A model generated the notes under the pieces. It had not been told where the DNA came from. It ran no database searches and was given only the letters and a program-made list of their open reading frames with translations. Of a stretch of DNA of 16,329 nt, positions 15,333 through 16,329 are shown in pieces. Position numbers and translations under genes: made by a program. Origin of the DNA: an uncultured Clostridium sp. (GTDB lineage Bacteria > Bacillota > Clostridia > TANB77 > CAG-508); assembly GCA_900553015.1 (NCBI GenBank), contig USBY01000029.1:1-16329 (forward strand). Direction: 5' to 3'. Positions within the stretch are counted from its first letter, which is position 1. Every line of letters starts with the position of its first letter.

Positions 15333-15338
15333 TATACT
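15333..15338 (+). promoter_or_regulatory. Extended -10 of deoD
   Basis: TGATATACT (hexamer at 15333-15338, 5 of 6) lies about 30 bases before the deoD ATG. The -35 region is only weakly matched, so recognition would depend on the extended TG. Confidence 0.5.
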
Positions 15339-15369
15339 AATATTAAATTTAATTTTAGGAGGTTTATAT

Positions 15370-16089
15370 ATGACACCACATAATGAAGCTGAAATTGGCG
15401 ACTTTGCGAAAACTGTTATTATGCCTGGAGATCCTTTACGTGCAAAATATATAGCAGAAAATTTTTTAGAAGATGCCAAATTAGTTAATTCTGTTAGAAA
15501 TATGTTAGCATATACAGGTTTATATAAAGGAAAAAGAATTTCTGTTATGGCACATGGTATGGGTATGCCAAGTGTTGGAATTTATTCATATGAATTATAT
15601 AAATTTTATGATGTAGAAAATATTATAAGAATTGGCTCTTGCGGAGGATATATTAAAGAATTAGATTTATTTGATGTTGTGCTTGCAGATGATGTTTATA
15701 CAGAAGGTAATTATGCTCTTACTTTTAATAATGAAGATTGTCATATTTGCTCAGCAGATAAAAACCTTAATTCTATAATAAAACAAGTTGCTGATATTTC
15801 TGATATAAAAGTAGTTGAAGGAAATACTGTTTGTACAGATGCTGTAGATTTTTATATGACAGACCCTAAAAAATTCTTTAATAGAATTCCAAAAAATATA
15901 AAACCTATAGCAGCAGAAATGGAAGCATTTGCCCTATTCTACAACGCAAAACTTTTAAATAAAAAAGCTGCTTGTTTAATGACTGTTGTAGACTCACAAT
16001 TTATAAACAAGCAAGCAACACCAGAAGAACGTGAACAAGGATTAACAAAAATGATAAAAATAGCTCTAGAAGCTGGAATATTGTTATAG
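15370..16089 (+). CDS. deoD: Purine nucleoside phosphorylase, DeoD type
   Basis: Splits purine nucleosides with phosphate into base plus (deoxy)ribose-1-phosphate, for purine salvage; the family is hexameric. The 239-residue length is normal. Active-site residues known from E. coli DeoD are present: His4 (TPHN), Gly20 and Arg24 (PGDPLRAKYIA), Arg43, Arg87 and Ser90 (RIGSCG), Glu183-Met184-Glu185 (AAEMEAF), the catalytic Asp208 (TVVDS) and Arg221 (EEREQ). GMGMPSVGIYSYEL is the family signature. ATG at 15370 follows AGGAGG. It stands alone on the plus strand, divergent from the membrane-protein operon and followed by G-rich repeats that probably end its transcript. Confidence 0.97.
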   Translation: MTPHNEAEIGDFAKTVIMPGDPLRAKYIAENFLEDAKLVNSVRNMLAYTGLYKGKRISVMAHGMGMPSVGIYSYELYKFYDVENIIRIGSCGGYIKELDLFDVVLADDVYTEGNYALTFNNEDCHICSADKNLNSIIKQVADISDIKVVEGNTVCTDAVDFYMTDPKKFFNRIPKNIKPIAAEMEAFALFYNAKLLNKKAACLMTVVDSQFINKQATPEEREQGLTKMIKIALEAGILL

Positions 16090-16092
16090 ATT

Positions 16093-16136
16093 TATCGGAA
16101 TCTGAGGACGGTCCTATCGGGATCTGGGGACGGTCT
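16093..16136 (+). repeat. Tandem 22-bp repeat after deoD (two copies)
   Basis: Copy 1 is 16093-16114 and copy 2 is 16115-16136. They differ at three of 22 positions and share TATCGGRATCTGRGGACGGT. The second copy runs into a T-tract (16136-16142). The start is four bases past the deoD stop. Confidence 0.85.
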
Positions 16137-16156
16137 TTTTTTCCCTTTCGCGATTG

Positions 16157-16189
16157 AGGGATTTGGGGACGTTCCTTAAATCCCTTTTT
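16157..16189 (+). repeat. Dispersed GGGACGTTCC hairpin repeat, copy 2 (deoD terminator)
   Basis: An 8-bp stem (AGGGATTT at 16157-16164 with AAATCCCT at 16178-16185) and a 13-base loop, followed by Ts to 16189, so it also looks like an intrinsic terminator. It carries the 24 bases shared with the inverted copy after groEL, and its GGGATTTGGGGACG arm resembles the second copy of the tandem repeat just upstream. Confidence 0.8.
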
Positions 16190-16274
16190 GTATAATTTAA
16201 TTACAATGAGTATTTTTGATTTCTTTTTAGATTTATAATTTTATCAAATTTGAAAAAACAGCCATACCTAATCT

Positions 16275-16329
16275 TGAAGTGAACCCAAAATGTTAGACAA
16301 AAAAGTTTAACAAGGAGGGTTCATTTTTA
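16275..16329 (+). mobile_element. Probable left end of an IS3-like insertion sequence (partial)
   Basis: The sequence GTGAACCCAAAATGTTAGAC (16279-16298) resembles terminal inverted repeats of IS3/IS150-type elements, which often read like CCCAAAA-GTTAGAC. It is followed 15 bases later by a strong AAGGAGG (16312-16318) with correct spacing for a transposase orfA start just past the right edge. The other end and the transposase are outside the window, so this is inference from the end sequence alone. Confidence 0.5.

Noticed and set aside
16191..16274. Possible small gene between the deoD repeats and the IS end
   Set aside because: Stops in all frames within short distance and no ribosome site; nothing recognisable there.

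Overview
The window is an AT-rich stretch of chromosome from a Gram-positive bacterium, most likely an anaerobic member of class Clostridia (Bacillota). The evidence is the very low GC (hand counts of sample lines give about 28-32 %), strong AGGAGG-type ribosome sites, a CIRCE-controlled groESL operon, SepF and DivIVA division genes, and MutL with an endonuclease motif. I cannot name the species.

Layout. Almost all genes lie on the minus strand, so operons read right to left. (1) 1-2976: rsmD, a coiled-coil protein gene and the start-proximal two thirds of an FtsK/SpoIIIE DNA translocase gene, which runs off the left edge. (2) 3035-4195: sepF then divIVA, with their own promoter and terminator. 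(3) 4250-8684: mutL, miaA and an HlyD-like membrane protein, tightly packed and apparently translationally coupled, from an extended -10 promoter. (4) 8758-9066, plus strand: two paralogous 40-residue proteins, each with nine cysteines and one hydrophobic helix. (5) 9227-9986: a compositionally distinct gene for a C39-like papain-fold protein whose expected catalytic cysteine is serine. It converges on the micropeptides and shares a hairpin terminator with them. (6) 10073-12211: groES-groEL with two CIRCE-type operators around the promoter and two hairpins downstream. (7) 12306-14111: pyrG, with a terminator hairpin in its leader. (8) 14116-15204: two small membrane proteins of unknown function. 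(9) 15370-16089, plus strand: deoD, followed by G-rich repeats, one of which is an inverted copy of the hairpin after groEL. (10) From about 16275 to the right edge: probably the end of an IS3-like insertion sequence.

How the genes fit together. Most are housekeeping: chromosome segregation and septum placement (FtsK, SepF, DivIVA), ribosome and tRNA modification (RsmD, MiaA), mismatch repair (MutL), protein folding (GroESL) and nucleotide metabolism (PyrG, DeoD). The accessory section is 8.7-10.0 kb. It holds the cysteine-rich micropeptides and the C39-like pseudo-peptidase and is the best place to look for undescribed biology. I see no CRISPR array, rRNA or tRNA gene.
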